Assembly: GCA_964007475.1 (NCBI GenBank)
Contig: OZ023273.1
Span: 129,636,732 to 129,700,731, forward strand
Length of the DNA stretch: 64,000 bases
Direction: 5' to 3'
From: Hybos culiciformis
Lineage: Eukaryota; Arthropoda; Insecta; Diptera; Hybotidae
The position numbers and the translations under genes were made by a program. Of the stretch, positions 28,786 through 42,821 are shown one piece after another. A model generated the notes under the pieces. It was given only the letters and a program-made list of their open reading frames with translations. It made no database searches and was not told where the DNA came from. How positions within the stretch are numbered: the first letter of the stretch is position 1; the number at the start of each line of letters is the position of its first letter.

Positions 28786-31276
28786 GCAAAAACAAATTTT
28801 TAAAGAAATCATTTTCATGTTCTGTTTTTTTGCTGCATGATTATTATGAGTTTGTTCTTTTGCTTTGTTCTTGTTTTAATTATATTCATGGACCTAGCCT
28901 TCAGTTAACAGAATTCATGTAAAAGGATATTATAAAAAATATGTTAAATCAATAACTTAGTGCTTGAAAGTCATATATTTTACATTAGTTTGTTCAACCG
29001 AGGTGGTTTAAGACTTGTACATAAGGGATATAATAATATTATTATTATACTAATTGATTATAATAGGGTATACCATACTTTTGATTGATTTAATTATTAA
29101 AACATTGGAAGACATTTGTGAATATAATATCAAAAAGCATCCTATATATTTTACTACTGATGAAGGAAAGTTCAAAAATAGTAAAGGAGAAATTAAAATT
29201 GGGAAACCGAGGTTTTTCGAATCCAAAAACCGAAAATCGTATGGTTTACAAAAATGCCATTTTCAGAAACTCTAATTGACCTTCTCATTATATAATTCTA
29301 TTAAATAATTAACAAATCTTTTTGTTTATACAAGGGACGGATCTGAAATAAAGCAAATACATTTTAAGAGACAAATTAGATTATCTATCCCACAGAATAT
29401 GTTTTGCCATTATTTTATTTTTCTATTTAGGCATTATACGTTATTTGCAAAAAACAATATTCGTGCATTCCTTTTGAATATATTAATTTCACATAAATTC
29501 AAATTTATCATTTGATTATTAAATTTATCTGTTTAGTAGATTTGATTTAACGATGTGTGTATATGAAAACATTATTAAGTCAGTTTTGATGCAGTCTAAA
29601 GATATTATGTTTAAGTAATTTAAGTTTGCGATATGATTATTACAATCGCGACTCAACAATGATTATGGCGTTGTTGATTAATGGCTGAAATAACGTCTTC
29701 TGTTTTATTGGTTGAGACTCTCATGAATATTTTGTTCTTGTATTCCTTGATGTTTCTTTTTTTTCTTTAAATATTTATTAAATTTATATAAAACTTTGTT
29801 ACAAAAATTGTTTAAATGGCAAAAAAAAAATTTTTTTTGTAATTTTATAGGGTGAAGAAAATAACATTTCACATTGCGTGTCAATTGGTATATCTTGCTT
29901 TTCAAGTAATGCAATTTCACTGGTTCTGTAATTTTAGAATAGCATCAACCGTTAATGTTCGATTTATTTGACCCTTGTAAAAATTACAGTGAACATTTTA
30001 CAGAACGTTACCTTCCAAATATTCAATAGCGCTGTAACTCTAACACATGAAACTTCTATATAGTTATAAAACTTTAATAAGTTACAAAAAGTTATACTGA
30101 TAAGAGAAGATTTTGATTACCTTATTCTTTCACTATTTCTAAAGTCACTGAGTGTATTTTTTACAATGAACTTAAAAAGTTCTTTAAATAAAAATAATCA
30201 ACACTCTGTACGCCCTTTAGTTATTTTTTTTTTAAGATTAAATTTTTGCTTCGAATTTATTTCTTTTAAAACTTATGAATATGTTTTAAATCATGCTTTT
30301 AATAAAATTAAAATCTTGAATTTTTTGTATTTTTTTTTTTTTTTTTTTTCATATGATGTTAAACTCAACTCTTACAAGAAATATTTATTAGGCATAATTT
30401 TAAATCGTCCGCCATTTAATAAAAACAAAACAAAATATATAAAAATCAATGCTTAAAATTTTTTTTTTCTTTCTTTTTGCATTTATAACGTACATACATA
30501 TTACATTCGTAAGTATACATATATTGAATTGAAAGCCCATCAAAAATCTTGGCGGTAAATTTGATTGCGCACGAAATTATAATTCGCGCGCGCGATTTTT
30601 ATGCATAAAAAAATGCAATATTTTCTTTTGCACAAAATACAATTCACACCATATTCAGTTTTTTTATGAATGCAATATAAAAAATAAATGAGTTTCAAAT
30701 CAAAAGACGATATCTCCTAAATTTTGGTTAAAAATAATCACAAATTATAAGTGGATTAAAATCACTTTTATATTTCAAATTTATTGCACTTAATAAGTAA
30801 ATAGGTTTGTGAGTGCTGGACGAGTTAGTTTTGGTATAATAATCGGGATTACTTAAGTAATTTTTAATGTTAATATTATTGAGAACGGTTACATAAAATT
30901 ATGATTGTTTTACAGTACATAGGTAATACAAAGGTATTAATATGCACAATTCTTCTTAAAGTATCAATCAATGAACTATAGGTGTCTCAATTAGAAAAAA
31001 AAAAAAGTATTCCCTCATTTCCACAACAATAAGATTAATCGCTTATACCATACCCAATGGAATTATTTTTTTTGAGTAAATGTCATTTCAATTACTTCTT
31101 TAATATGCACAAAAACTTATCAGCTTTTGAGTCTCACCTCGCATTAAATATATGTTGTTGGTGTTGTGAAACTAAAGCAAAAAAATAATCTTATGTGTAT
31201 AACGCTAATGGTCTCTAAATTCAAAACAAATAACAATATAAGCCAAAGAAAGATTGGTTTTACATACATGATTATC

Positions 31277-31308
<32 letters not shown>

Positions 31309-31309
31309 C
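31277..31309. repeat. (AAT)n microsatellite
   Basis: A run of about ten AAT units with one interruption. Confidence 0.85.
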
Positions 31310-34300
31310 ATTTCAATTTAAAAAGATTATTTCGATTTCAATATACATAATGTGGTGAGAAAAATAATAAGATTATACATAATATTCTTCTTTTTTTTTT
31401 TACTTTTTGAATTAGCTACACCAAAATGAATATTATGGAGAAAAATTAACAAGTAATAAACACGACGTCACTAATTCATATATGAGAATAAAATTATATT
31501 TTTCATTTCAATTTTAAATGGTATATACGTACTTATGATTGTAAAATATCTTACAAAAAAATTCGATAATTTCAATTTAATTTGGCTGATGATCTTCAAG
31601 ATAATGGAATCCATGAAATATTAATTTTTTTTTCGAAAATTTGGGTTAAGATTTGAAAATTCAAATGATTGAAATTTAAGGTGAATCATCTCTCTACTCA
31701 TTGAAATGAATTCAAGAAATATGTGATGAGAAATAGTGAAACAAAATTTCATATAAAATTCACATAAACTAATTGCTTTAAAAGTTTTGACATTAAGAAA
31801 AACATTGGATGAGATAAAATTCTTATCACTCAGAACCGGAAGAATAATTGTTACTTTTTATCAAATGGATAATCACACTATGAATGTTGATGAATCAGTG
31901 ATTATATAAATTTTTATCTTTAAATATTATTTTTCTGTCATTATTATTTTCATACTATTATACATACGTAGTACTGTGGAGGTACAGTAAAACATGAAGT
32001 TTGTTTTTTTTTTTCATATAAATTTTCCTCAATATTTTTTCTTAATGATTCCGTTGGATGAAAAACTGGTTCCAAAATAAAAATTATGTTATCAGAAAAA
32101 CTTAAAAAAAAAAAATAAAATAAGGAAAAAAAAACATTGAATTTATAACTTTAAAAATTAAAGTTAATACAAACAATGCTAAATAAATAAAGTATTTAAA
32201 TTGAAAAGACATAAACAAGTTTATTTTCACATGTAAATAAAGAATTTTACTCTAATAATTTCCTTTATCTAGATGCATTCATTTTGTTATTTTCTTAATA
32301 GTATCTTCACCCACAAACCAATTGTCGTTATTCCATTGTCTTCTTATTATTTTAATAATGCGAATTTTTCCTTTCTTTTATTAAATTGTTTTTCTTTTCT
32401 TTATTTTTTTTTTTTGATTATGATTTGAAAAGTATGATCGGAAACTGGTGTCGTATTGTTTAAAGTTAGCTTTTGGTAGAACTTAATTTCGTATAGTCAG
32501 TATTGTTTAGTTTAGAAAAATTTCCGCATCTTATCAGTTTGATATTTTTCATAAGTAATACCTATACATTTAAGGTAATCTAACTTTTTAACAATAACAA
32601 TATACATTTGAATTGAAATAAATATTTAAAATATATGTTTGATTAATTTTTATATTAACAGTGGTTGACATTCCAAAATCTATAGTATAGTACTAATAAT
32701 CAGACGTTTTTCAAATAGTGATTTAAAGAAATGTTATAATTATAAAATATTGCCCCTAATTTTATGATAAAATTAGAAACTTAATTTTTTTTTTTGAAAT
32801 AAATATTTTGCGTATAATCAAAATATATTATTGTCAATTCTGACAATGTTTAGCAATATAATGTTTCAATTATTCTTATATATTCAAATCAGGAAAAATT
32901 ATGCAAAATATAAGATAATTATTTTCTTGAATTAAATTAAACTAAATTTTATGAACCGAAAAATTAGGAATTTAAATTCTGATTTCGAAATATGGAGAAT
33001 TGGAAATTTGAATTATATGTGAAAGTTTAGAGCACCGAAGATGAAGAGTGTTATAACTTTGACTAAATTTTGTGATTACTATTTTTGTAATTTGAATATT
33101 AAAATTCTTTTCGAAAGTTCTATATCTGATCGTCAACATTGAATTTAGTTAAGATACTTTTAACTTTATTCCGGTATTAGGAAATCTTCATTTATGTATG
33201 TATGTTATGTTTTAAATAACTTTTATTTTGTATCGAGAATATTAATTACAGTAACTATTGTTTTTTTTTTTTTCATTTATATTTAAAAAAAATTTCTTTC
33301 ATCATAATCAACTTGTTTGTTGATGACAAAGAAATAAGAAAAAAAAAAAAAAAAACTAAAAAATTACAACTTCCTTTTGATTATTTTTCCGCATGACATT
33401 GATTCAATCAAGTAAAATTACTCCTCAATTCTCAATCCTTTCAAAAATTTGCATTTTTATTAAAACTGCTTCAATTATATTTGCATTTAAGAATAAATTC
33501 AATGTTATCTCATTTTTTAAATCTAATTTCACGAAAAATATTAATATTATTAAGATCTACTTTTTAAACATTATTTTTAACAAGACTTAATAGTCTTTAT
33601 TAATATATGGAGTTCATTTAAATTTTTTATTTTTTATTTTTTTTTGTAAGTTGTTGTTGCCTACATTAAATATACATATATAATTATATGTATGTTAATG
33701 TTATTGTTGTAAGCCAGCCCCACTGTATGTACATTTTTGTTTTGTTTTTGTTTCTTTATTAAAATATTATTATTATTATTATTTTTTTTTTGGTTGCTTA
33801 CACAGAAAGAGTTTTTTTTTTCTTTTATTATTTTTTAATCAAAACATATATTTCATTCAATGATTTCACAGAGATACTATGCATGATGCAACTAAAATAA
33901 GTTAATAAGTTAAAACTTATAACTGAATTGTGTTACGATCGAATAAATAAATTGTTATTACATTTATGGTACATAAATCTAATTTATTAATCAAAATATT
34001 TATTATTTATGAATAATACAAATTTAGGAGGTTATCAGAAAGTTGGACATTCAATAAAATATAATTGTGTCAAAATCATCGTTATGATTTTTTCTTTACA
34101 GAACAAAAGCAACATATTTGTGAAATGTCACAACTTCAATGTTAATTTTTGTGCTTTTTATGAATCCATGGTAATTGTATAATTTTATGAAAATTTATTT
34201 TGAAACATAATAATTTTGCATTCGATGACTGTGAAACTTCATGGAAATATCATTACTGATTTATTACATCTAGAAAGTCTAAATTCTTCTAGTTTGATCC

Positions 34301-35210
34301 TAGTTTTCTTATTACAACTTTTGTGCACTATAAAAAAATTAAAAAAAATACCCAATCATTGTAAATTTAGTTAAAAAAAAAAACTTAGAACATTTTTAAT
34401 TGGACGTAACTCATTGATGTTTTAACTTTCATTTATCTACCCATAATTTTTGTTGTTTTCATTCTTGATTTCGCATAAATTGTACATTTTGAGAAAATTC
34501 TTCGTTAATAAATTTATTAAAAGCGATTTTAATCTTTCTGCTTTATACTTTTTTTTCTTCTTAATATAATTTTTATTATATATATTTTATGTATAAATAC
34601 AGATGTATGTATGTACATCAAGTTCATTATAATATAAATTTTGTTGTTGTTGCTTCAATAATAATGAGAGAAATATATTGAAAAACCATTTTATATTTTT
34701 CATAAAATGTTCAGGTAAATTTAAATAAGTCGAATAATTTTTCCTTTGATATTTGATTTGAGATGGTGTTTCTTCTTCTTTTTTTTTTATTAAGTGGAAG
34801 AGGCAAGGCAGCAACGTATGAAATTCGTAATTTTTTTTTTCATATATACATGTGTATACATTAGAAAATATAATTTTAAATTTAAAATTAATTTTAAAAT
34901 TAAAACTGCTATTGCAACGAAACTGTGAAGGAAATTCTATTTCAGAAATGTCAAAGAATTTCCTTTGCAATAAATAAGGTTCATTAAATTAAGATTTATG
35001 TCATAGTTTTTTCATCAACTGCGGAATTCGGACAATGAGATTTCAAATATCTGAACTATATGTAAAATATTCAAATTATTAAGTTTTTCAATGAAATTTT
35101 TAATTAATTTTAAATTGCCAATTTATTCCAAGAAATATTTAAAATATGTTTGGAAGAAATGTGAGAAATTTTGATTAACGATCAAATTATTATAAATTAT
35201 GTACGTTATA

Positions 35211-35430
35211 TCATAGATTAAGAATACACCAAGATGGGAAGCTTCATACAACATTATTTTTGGTATTTTTAAGTCAATGTGTTAGTAAAACAAAATAAAA
35301 TACGTGATAATTATCAATGTAAGAAAAGAATTTTATTTAGTTTTACTAACACCTTCACAATAAAATACCAAAAAAGACTGAAAAAATGTTGTATGAAACT
35401 TCCCATCTTGGTCTATGGTTATATCTATGG
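35211..35430. mobile_element. 220-bp inverted-repeat hairpin (MITE-like)
   Basis: The left arm runs CATAGAT, then ACCAAGATGGGAAG, TTCATACAACATT, and GTTAGTAAAACAAAATAAAA. The right arm is the reverse complement of this in the same order, with small indels, ending ATCTATGG. The unpaired centre is about 30 nt and itself contains the palindrome TGATAATTATCA. The whole unit could fold into one long hairpin. There is no coding capacity. This suits a MITE, but a transcribed long-hairpin RNA source is also possible. Confidence 0.8.
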
Positions 35431-36100
35431 TACGAAAGCGATGTGCGAATAACTAAAACGATTATGAACATAAATTAGAAAATAACAAAACAATTGCATT
35501 CAATAACGACGCACCTTCGTAGATGTGGAAATAATTATATAACATAAATTACTAAGGATAATCTAATAAACTTAATATTAGCTTTAGAAAATTGTGAAAA
35601 TGAAAATGGATCTATTTAATATAAGAAGATATAACAAAACTAACCCTTCTGTCCAATTTCAGCTCAATAATAATGATTTAAAATTGTTTAGTTAAATATT
35701 ACCTATGATTATTATATTTTGGTCGGTTAGTGTAAGATGATTTTCTTCTACATAAATTCAATATTTTCATCTTTCATGTACAAGAACACTTTTATGTATA
35801 AAAGGAATACATGTAAATAAATTTATTAATTAATTGTAATTTTAGTTAAATATTCATGAAATAAAAATTACTTAGAAAAAATTGATAGTATGATATAAAC
35901 AAACTTTATGGTTTATCTAAAAAAATAATATATATTATATCACGTTTCACAATTTTGCATTAATTTTATATTTTAATAATTATTATATGATTTTTATCTT
36001 TAACACTTTTTATTTGTAGGTCTTGGGAGAAATTTTAAAGAAATAGTGTTAGTCATGACAAAAATAAAATATCAGCGGAAAGATCTTAATGATTTTGAAA

Positions 36101-36120
36101 TTAACTAGTTAACTAGTTAA
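36101..36120. repeat. 20-bp perfect palindrome made of 8-bp repeats
   Basis: TTAACTAGTTAACTAGTTAA equals its own reverse complement and is two and a half copies of TTAACTAG. Confidence 0.95.
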
Positions 36121-39100
36121 TGTTAAGAATAATAATTTTGATAAAATGTCGTGAGGTTTTGTAATAATTTTTATTAATAAAAATAATTTTTGTGTTAAAT
36201 ATTCAATGACTTTAGTAGTATCTCATATTTATACAATTTTCTATAGACGTTAATAAATTATAATATGAGCTTACTTTGGTTTGAAATCTGTCACAGTTTA
36301 ATCGCATAATTTCAAGTTTGCTCAAGTAACAAAGATGCAATTGATTTCATAAGTTTGCTGTAGTTATTGCTTTCAAGTTACATTACTAGACTAACAAGGG
36401 CTAACAAACTGCGCTAAAATCTTCCCAAAACTTCAAATAAACTATAATTGCATATGCATGAAATATATTTTGTTCTTAATTATAAGTACATAATGTATAT
36501 GTACTATACAAATATTTATAAAATAAATATTAAATTTATTTGAGAGAAATTTCAAGGCTAAACATTCTGTATATATATTTTATAAATATCTATTAGAAAT
36601 GATATTACGTACAATGTTATTAATAAAATTTATAATATTTTGCATAAAATATTTTCTTATGAAATACAATTTTTTTATAATTATGATAGAATTATGCTTT
36701 AATTTTAGAAACGATAAAATATGAAATTAACTTGTTCTTTTTCTGGATACTGTGATATATCCTCAGACAGTCTAGCGCCTCCGTAATTATCTTACAAGTG
36801 TCATTAGTTCCATTTCAAAAAACTTTTCGGCATTTTTTCAATTAGACTTTATTTAAAAGCATATTGCATGAAAATAAAAAATTTCATAAATCTTATGTTT
36901 TAATTAAATTATAATTAATAAGTTGTAAGAACCATTTGTAGTATTCCTGGGAAATAAAACAATTTTTGAATATATTTTGGGAAATATTAGTTAAAAGATC
37001 AACATGGCGGTTATTTTTAGAAGTTAATGAAAAAGGTAATACAAATGTTAAGTTCTTGATATCTATATTGTCGTTATATTTTGAATAATGTAAAGTTCTT
37101 AATTTTAGATTTATTTTTATAGCTAAATAATAAAGTAATATTGTATTTTTTTATTTTTAAAACAATAACATTTTTGAAAGGAAGTCCAACTATAAATTTT
37201 ACAATTTGATTATTTTTTCACCCCTTGTTCGTATGACTTGATTAACTATCAATTTATTCTCATTTAATAGTTCAGATTTTGTACCACTCTCATCCTTTTA
37301 AGATATTATAGTTAATAACTAATGTTTTATAGTTTTTATGTTTAATTACGATAAGAAGTTTAAGATTTTACCTTTTAAGACTTATAATTTGTATGCTTCA
37401 GCAAATTTCCAAAAATTAAATTTTGATAAAAATTCTTACCAAATATTTTTAGAATTATATTTCTAACATAAAAGTGAAATGAAACTTGTATAAATTAAAT
37501 ATTAAAATCATTATAAAAAAAATCATATTTGTTTAAATAATTTAAAAAAAAAATTAGTTCAATTTAATAAGTAGTATGAAATTTTTTCTTTTATGAAATT
37601 ATAAATATTTTGAAAGAAAATAAAATTAATAAGCCAACATGAAATTAATTTATGCGCAAAAATAAAATATCTTTATGGAAATTTATCAAAGAGATTAAAA
37701 AGAAAATTTATATAATTTTTTTGCTTTTTATTTCTTAAAAATTTGGCTTGTTTTTATGAAATGATGTATTCGAATGCCCCAGACAATGTCTAGTCAAACC
37801 CATTTTTATTATTATTTTTGAAATTTTAATATTTAAGATCAATTTTTATTGTTAATAAAATGACATCCATTGAAAAGATAACTGATTTTTTATTCATATT
37901 ATTAAATCAAAAGTTAATAACGATAATCTAGTAATAACGTTTTTCTACTTTACTAACAAATACTTTATTCATGATCAGTTTCTTATGCTTAAATTGAAAC
38001 TCTCAAATTAATGGAACTAAAGAGTACTAGTCAGCGTAAAATACATCTAAACTTAGAGAAGCTACTTTTGACAAACATTATTGTGTTCAAAAATTATATT
38101 ATAAATTTTCGGTGGTATCTATGGATACAATGATTTTACCTTTACTATTTATACAAATGTAGGATGGACAATTTCGAAAATTTTTTTTGCACATCAAATG
38201 AACTAAAATTATATATATATTAATCTTCACAAAACTGTGCATTTAATGAAATTCAAAATAATTTTTTTTTGTTGTCCAAATAATATTAGTTTACTACTAA
38301 CATTTGTTTTAACTAAATCAAATTGCAAACATATTTCACTATTATGGTAATTTGTAATGCTTTCATATTGTAATTACATAAAAATAAAAATATTATGAAA
38401 ACAAACTGAAAATTAGCCATAAATATATTAATGTACCTTTCTGTAAAAAAAACCAAAAATCAAAATTTGCATAGCAAATACAATGTTTCAGAGGCATAGA
38501 AATCATGGCGAAGTTGTAAAGTTTGATTCCATAGTAGCTTAAAGTTATTGCCTGTATAAAAACTCGAGTGAACGAAGGTTTAATTATAAAAGAAACTGAT
38601 GAAACAAAGAAAGATCATATACGAGTCCTGCAGTTTGATTATAGTGGCTTAGAGTTTCAATATTGTACTAGGTTATAAAAAATTGAATTTAATTTTAATA
38701 AAAATAAAAAGAAAAGATCAAATTGAAATTAAAATCACAAATGAATCCTACCTAAAATTTATGCCGTGACTTAATTTTTTTTTAATTTCGAAATACATTG
38801 GGATTCAACGTTTTTTATAAAATTATTACTTTATTTAAAAAAAATATATTTAAAAATTTCACTTAATAATTGTAATTATTAATACCATTAATACGCATAA
38901 ATTTTGTTTCTAAAGAAATATGAAAATTTTTTAATAACCTTTCCAACTTAATTTTAATTAAATTACAGAATTAAATACACAATACAATTTAATATATGAC
39001 ATTTATTAAATTTATAATAAGTAAAAATTTAATGAATTTATGTTTCACAAAGGAGTTTGTGCGTAATTTTTCTCATTTCTTCATAATTCTGAAAATGTGC

Positions 39101-39777
39101 GCTATTTAGCACACCACATGGTAAAATTAATGAAACTTCCAAATTAACAAAAAAAAAGGTCTATTCAGATGAGTTTTGTCTATAGCGAGGCAATTGTTTT
39201 TCAAAAGAATTAGTATCAGTAAATACGTGCCAGAAATATATTTATGATTCAACTTCGGCAAAAAAATTTTTGAAAATTAATCCTAGTTTTGAAATTATAT
39301 GATATTAATTACGATATTAAAACAAAAAACTATTTAATATTTTTTATTTGTCACTGTCGCTGTCTAAATCTAAAACATTTTTATTCAAACGAGAAAATTT
39401 TTCAAATCGCTTTCGTTACAATTGAAGCTCTAGAAGTTATCTTGGAATTTTGAACAAATTGTAAAATTTGCACTCATTAATTTTTTCAGCTTAGTGCCAA
39501 GAGAAAACCAGTTATTTATAATTGGTAAATTTAATTTTTCTTGAATTCTTCAACATTATTTTTATTTTGTGATTATTTATTTTTGTATTTGATCATCAAA
39601 TTTCACGTATAACATAAATTTAAACTTATGAAAATATTAATACCGTACAAATTTAATATTTAATTGTATTATATGTATAGAAAATTTGTATAAACAAGTT
39701 GATCCAAAACAAAATTTACATATATAAATATAAAATTATTAAAAAAAAGAAAAGAAACTCTACAAATATTGTGTATC

Positions 39778-39825
39778 AGACCAATTGCACTCTTGAACAT
39801 TTAAGTGTGCTATGTTTAATGGTCT
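39778..39825. repeat. 48-bp imperfect palindrome
   Basis: It begins AGACCA and ends TGGTCT, with a central near-palindrome GCACTCTTGAACATT / TAAGTGTGC. A related AGACCAATTGGAACATTGAA begins at 40191. Possibly a small decayed repeat. Confidence 0.55.
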
Positions 39826-42294
39826 ATGGTTTTATATTTATACAAATTATACAATGTACACATTATACATAAATAAGTATAAGCATTTTTATTCTTCTTG
39901 TTTCGAAGTTTTTTGAAATGGACTAAGATTCTTTTGTCTCTGGCATAAATTTATTTACAAGATATTTTTCATTTTTATTTTTGATATTATGGCATTTTTT
40001 TAATTATAATTACAAATGATGTGTTATTAAAATATAATAGACAATTATTTTAATATTAAAGTTTTTTGTTATAATAATATAGGGTGAAGATTGAATATTA
40101 TTACACCAGCATTAATTTTTGAGTAATGATCCTATTGGACAGTTTTGATTGATTTGTCCAATATACTCTGTCAATTTATATTATATTTATAGACCAATTG
40201 GAACATTGAACATTTTTGCTTCTTTAATATTTTTCTATATTCTTTTTTCTACAAATTCTATGTAAAGATCATTTTTAAAGAATGCATAGATTGTTTATCA
40301 AAAAGAAAGACGGCATCAAGGCCTAAAAGACTAAATTTTGAGATCCCAAAAATATGTCAAAATAAAAAATTTATAGTGTGCTGGATGGGGAATCAAAATT
40401 TTTAAAACTTCCAGGAGCATGCAAATGGTTTTTAGAGATGATCTTTCAGAATCTGCAACAACAAAAAATTTCGTCATGACCTTAAAAATGACCAAGTATA
40501 ATGAGTCATTTTTTTTTTTAAAAAACACTTTATCTTAATTTCAAGTTTTATCCTTAAAACTCCTGTGTTCCGAAAATTTTAGCTATACGTCATATAGTAT
40601 AGTGGAAATTGACTTGAGAAGAATTAAATAATTTTAATATTTAAATTTTTTTGCCTGCCTGTTGTTGATCCATTCCCTTATTTATAATTCAGAAAATCAT
40701 TTACAAATCCACATTCCTAATCTTCAGATAATATTAATAATGTTTGTATCATAGGTACATCTGTTGTTTGCGAACATTTTTATGTTTTAAGATATTTATA
40801 GATGCAATCGCGACATAAAATTGTGATAAGCTTGGGTGGTAGCATTTTATGACAAGTATGTTGACTAGACTAGTCTACAATTTTTTTTTTTTATGCAGTC
40901 CTTTGTAAAATAATTTTATTAGTTTGTATAAAATAGATATATGGAGTTTTTTTTATTATTTAAATACTATTAAAGGTTTTGTATAAAAATGATTCGAAAA
41001 ATATAATTTATGTATTTTGCACCTAATCGAATATTTTTTTTATAAATTGGAATTGGTCATATTTAACAAATTTATTTTCCAGTTGAGATAACTTTTTTCA
41101 AGCATAAATACGTTGACATGAGACATTAATAGCTTCAAAAACTCTTATTATCGAAAGTTTCTAAATTCGGCTGAAAACACCATTTTATAGTTTGGGTAGA
41201 AGTATCGTATGAAGAGTTTCTGTGTGGGTTTATTTATTTATAGTCAGATTAATAAGTGATCTTTTAAGCAACAGCTGACGAAAAATATTTCAATGGAATT
41301 ATCATAGTATGTATATCAAATTTCTTTAAAGAAACATCAAATAAAACTTTTTTTTTTTTTTACATTCCATATTTTATTTAATTTATTAAGTCTTTTTTTA
41401 CAATGTTTTAAGTATAATAATTCAATTTTACATTAAGTTCTTAAAAATTATTATTAGATAATAATATAGTTTTTTTCGTTAAATACAATTATTTTTTAAA
41501 TAATTTTTATAATTTCGGTTAATTTTTTTTATCGCAAAATATATCGATATGTTATTTTGAAATAATCTAATTTATTTATTTAGTTTTTTTTTTTAATTTT
41601 TTTCAAAGCTATACAAAGAAATAAGCTAATTCTAAATGTAGTTAAAAAAAAAAAAAATAATTTGATTTTTAGCTTTTTACTCGAATACGATATTTTGTTT
41701 TTTTTTAATTTGATGAACTTGCTCAATTAAGTTTTTATTTTAAAAAAGTAGTGATTTGGGTGCGTTGAAATTAAAGTAAATATAAAAAAAAATAAAACTG
41801 TCAAAATTACCTGATTCATTTTTTTTTTTTTTCATAACAATTATTTAAGAAAGTTTTAAGTTTAATATTATTATATTTTTTAAAATTGGCTTAGAAATTT
41901 ATTAATTTCGGTGAACATTTTACAAATTTATTAAACATTCATTTGGTGACTGGTTATAATTAAAGAAAAAAAAATTGAGAATCGGTGAGTTTTTATTAAA
42001 ACGGTTTAGCAATTCTGAGATGATTGGAAATTGGATATAAAAACGCTTTTGAACAATAAAAAATGAATTAAGGCTATTTAGGATATTCCAACCAAAAATG
42101 CATACTTTGACTTTCAACTCAAGAAAAGAAAGTGAAAGCGTAAACTTAATATAGATAGAAGGTATGTATTGAATTTATTCATATTTTGTAAAATTCAAAT
42201 GTGGGAAATTTATAACTTATAATTTTTGCAAATAATAATAATTAGGAAGATTCAAATTATATTGTTAAAGCTTTAAAGTAAAGAAGAACTCCTT

Positions 42295-42300
42295 TTTATT
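42295..42300 (-). promoter_or_regulatory. Candidate polyadenylation signal of spalt
   Basis: The minus strand reads AATAAA here, about 183 nt past the stop codon and the first such hexamer downstream. Such hexamers are common by chance in this AT-rich DNA, and Spalt 3' UTRs can be longer, so the true cleavage site is uncertain. Confidence 0.25.
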
Positions 42301-42482
42301 CTGATATGAACACATTCTTAACTCTTTTCTCAAAAGAAACATATAAAACTCAACTCATATAATTTCCTGGAATCTGTATTAGAAATTCATATTTTGAAAA
42401 AAAAGAAAACACGTTCGATTAGATGTCATAGGATTAAGTGTGAACATAAAAATTGAGCAATTTATACAGCACCATTAAATAT

Positions 42483-42821
42483 TTAGACTTTTATTTCTTC
42501 ACAAACAGGAGAGCTTATTGGATTTAGTTGAAGACTACTTAAAGTTTTTTGTTCTTTTTCATTCGTTTCACAATTTTCACTTATTGATTTTGATTCGTCT
42601 CTATCATGACTTCTATTTCGTTGTGGTGTCATTTCATCATTAGGCGAATTCTCCCTATCAGATTTTCCCTGGGGAGATAAGTTTGCTAGTGGTAAATGGG
42701 GAGCTGGTGGCATTGGTGCCATCAATCTGGGACCAAATGGTCCAAAACCTAGAACACCATTGAATTTCCCTGACATTCCTGGATGAAATGCACCTATATT
42801 TGGCATATTTCCTGGATTGGT
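42483..42821 (-). CDS. sal: spalt terminal exon
   Basis: The exon is 339 nt, with acceptor AAAAATAG before 42821, phase 0, and stop TAA at 42485-42483. It begins [18 protein letters not shown], is rich in Pro, Gly and Met ([20 protein letters not shown]), and ends in a charged, Ser/Glu-rich tail ([15 protein letters not shown]). No domain is recognised. Composition and reading frame join smoothly to the previous exon across a 60-nt intron. Shorter frames overlapping 42658-42861 are shadows. Confidence 0.9.
   Translation of the reverse strand, partial: TNPGNMPNIGAFHPGMSGKFNGVLGFGPFGPRLMAPMPPAPHLPLANLSPQGKSDRENSPNDEMTPQRNRSHDRDESKSISENCETNEKEQKTLSSLQLNPISSPVCEEIKV

Larger units (their letters stand above)
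25646..35210. other. Gene-free AT-rich region
   Basis: It contains TA-rich DNA (28467-28487), (AAT)n tracts (28757-28785; 31277-31309) and many A/T runs. A 73-codon frame at 29054-29275 has a hydrophilic tail (TTDEGKFKNSKGEIKIG) but no recognised homology. No gene was called. Confidence 0.65.
35431..42294. other. Gene-free AT-rich region adjoining the spalt 3' end
   Basis: No coding sequence was recognised. The part nearest 42294 may hold distal spalt 3' UTR, since further minus-strand AATAAA hexamers occur (for example at 42174). A palindrome at 36101-36120 and a near-palindrome at 39778-39825 are listed separately. Confidence 0.6.

Noticed and set aside
29054..29275. 73-codon plus-strand frame with a hydrophilic tail
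   Set aside because: Unrecognised, with no flanking splice or coding evidence; part of the frame follows a small inverted repeat around GGTTTTTCGAATCCAAAAACC.
34587..34970. 127-codon open frame on the minus strand
   Set aside because: Biased composition (Lys, Phe, Ile, Asn from AT-rich DNA) and no domain; such lengths are expected by chance.
40331..40528. Minus-strand frame containing VVADSERSSLKTI, faintly like the ERSFS-LK region of hAT-type transposases
   Set aside because: Only a few residues agree, the conserved pattern is broken, and no other transposase part lies nearby.
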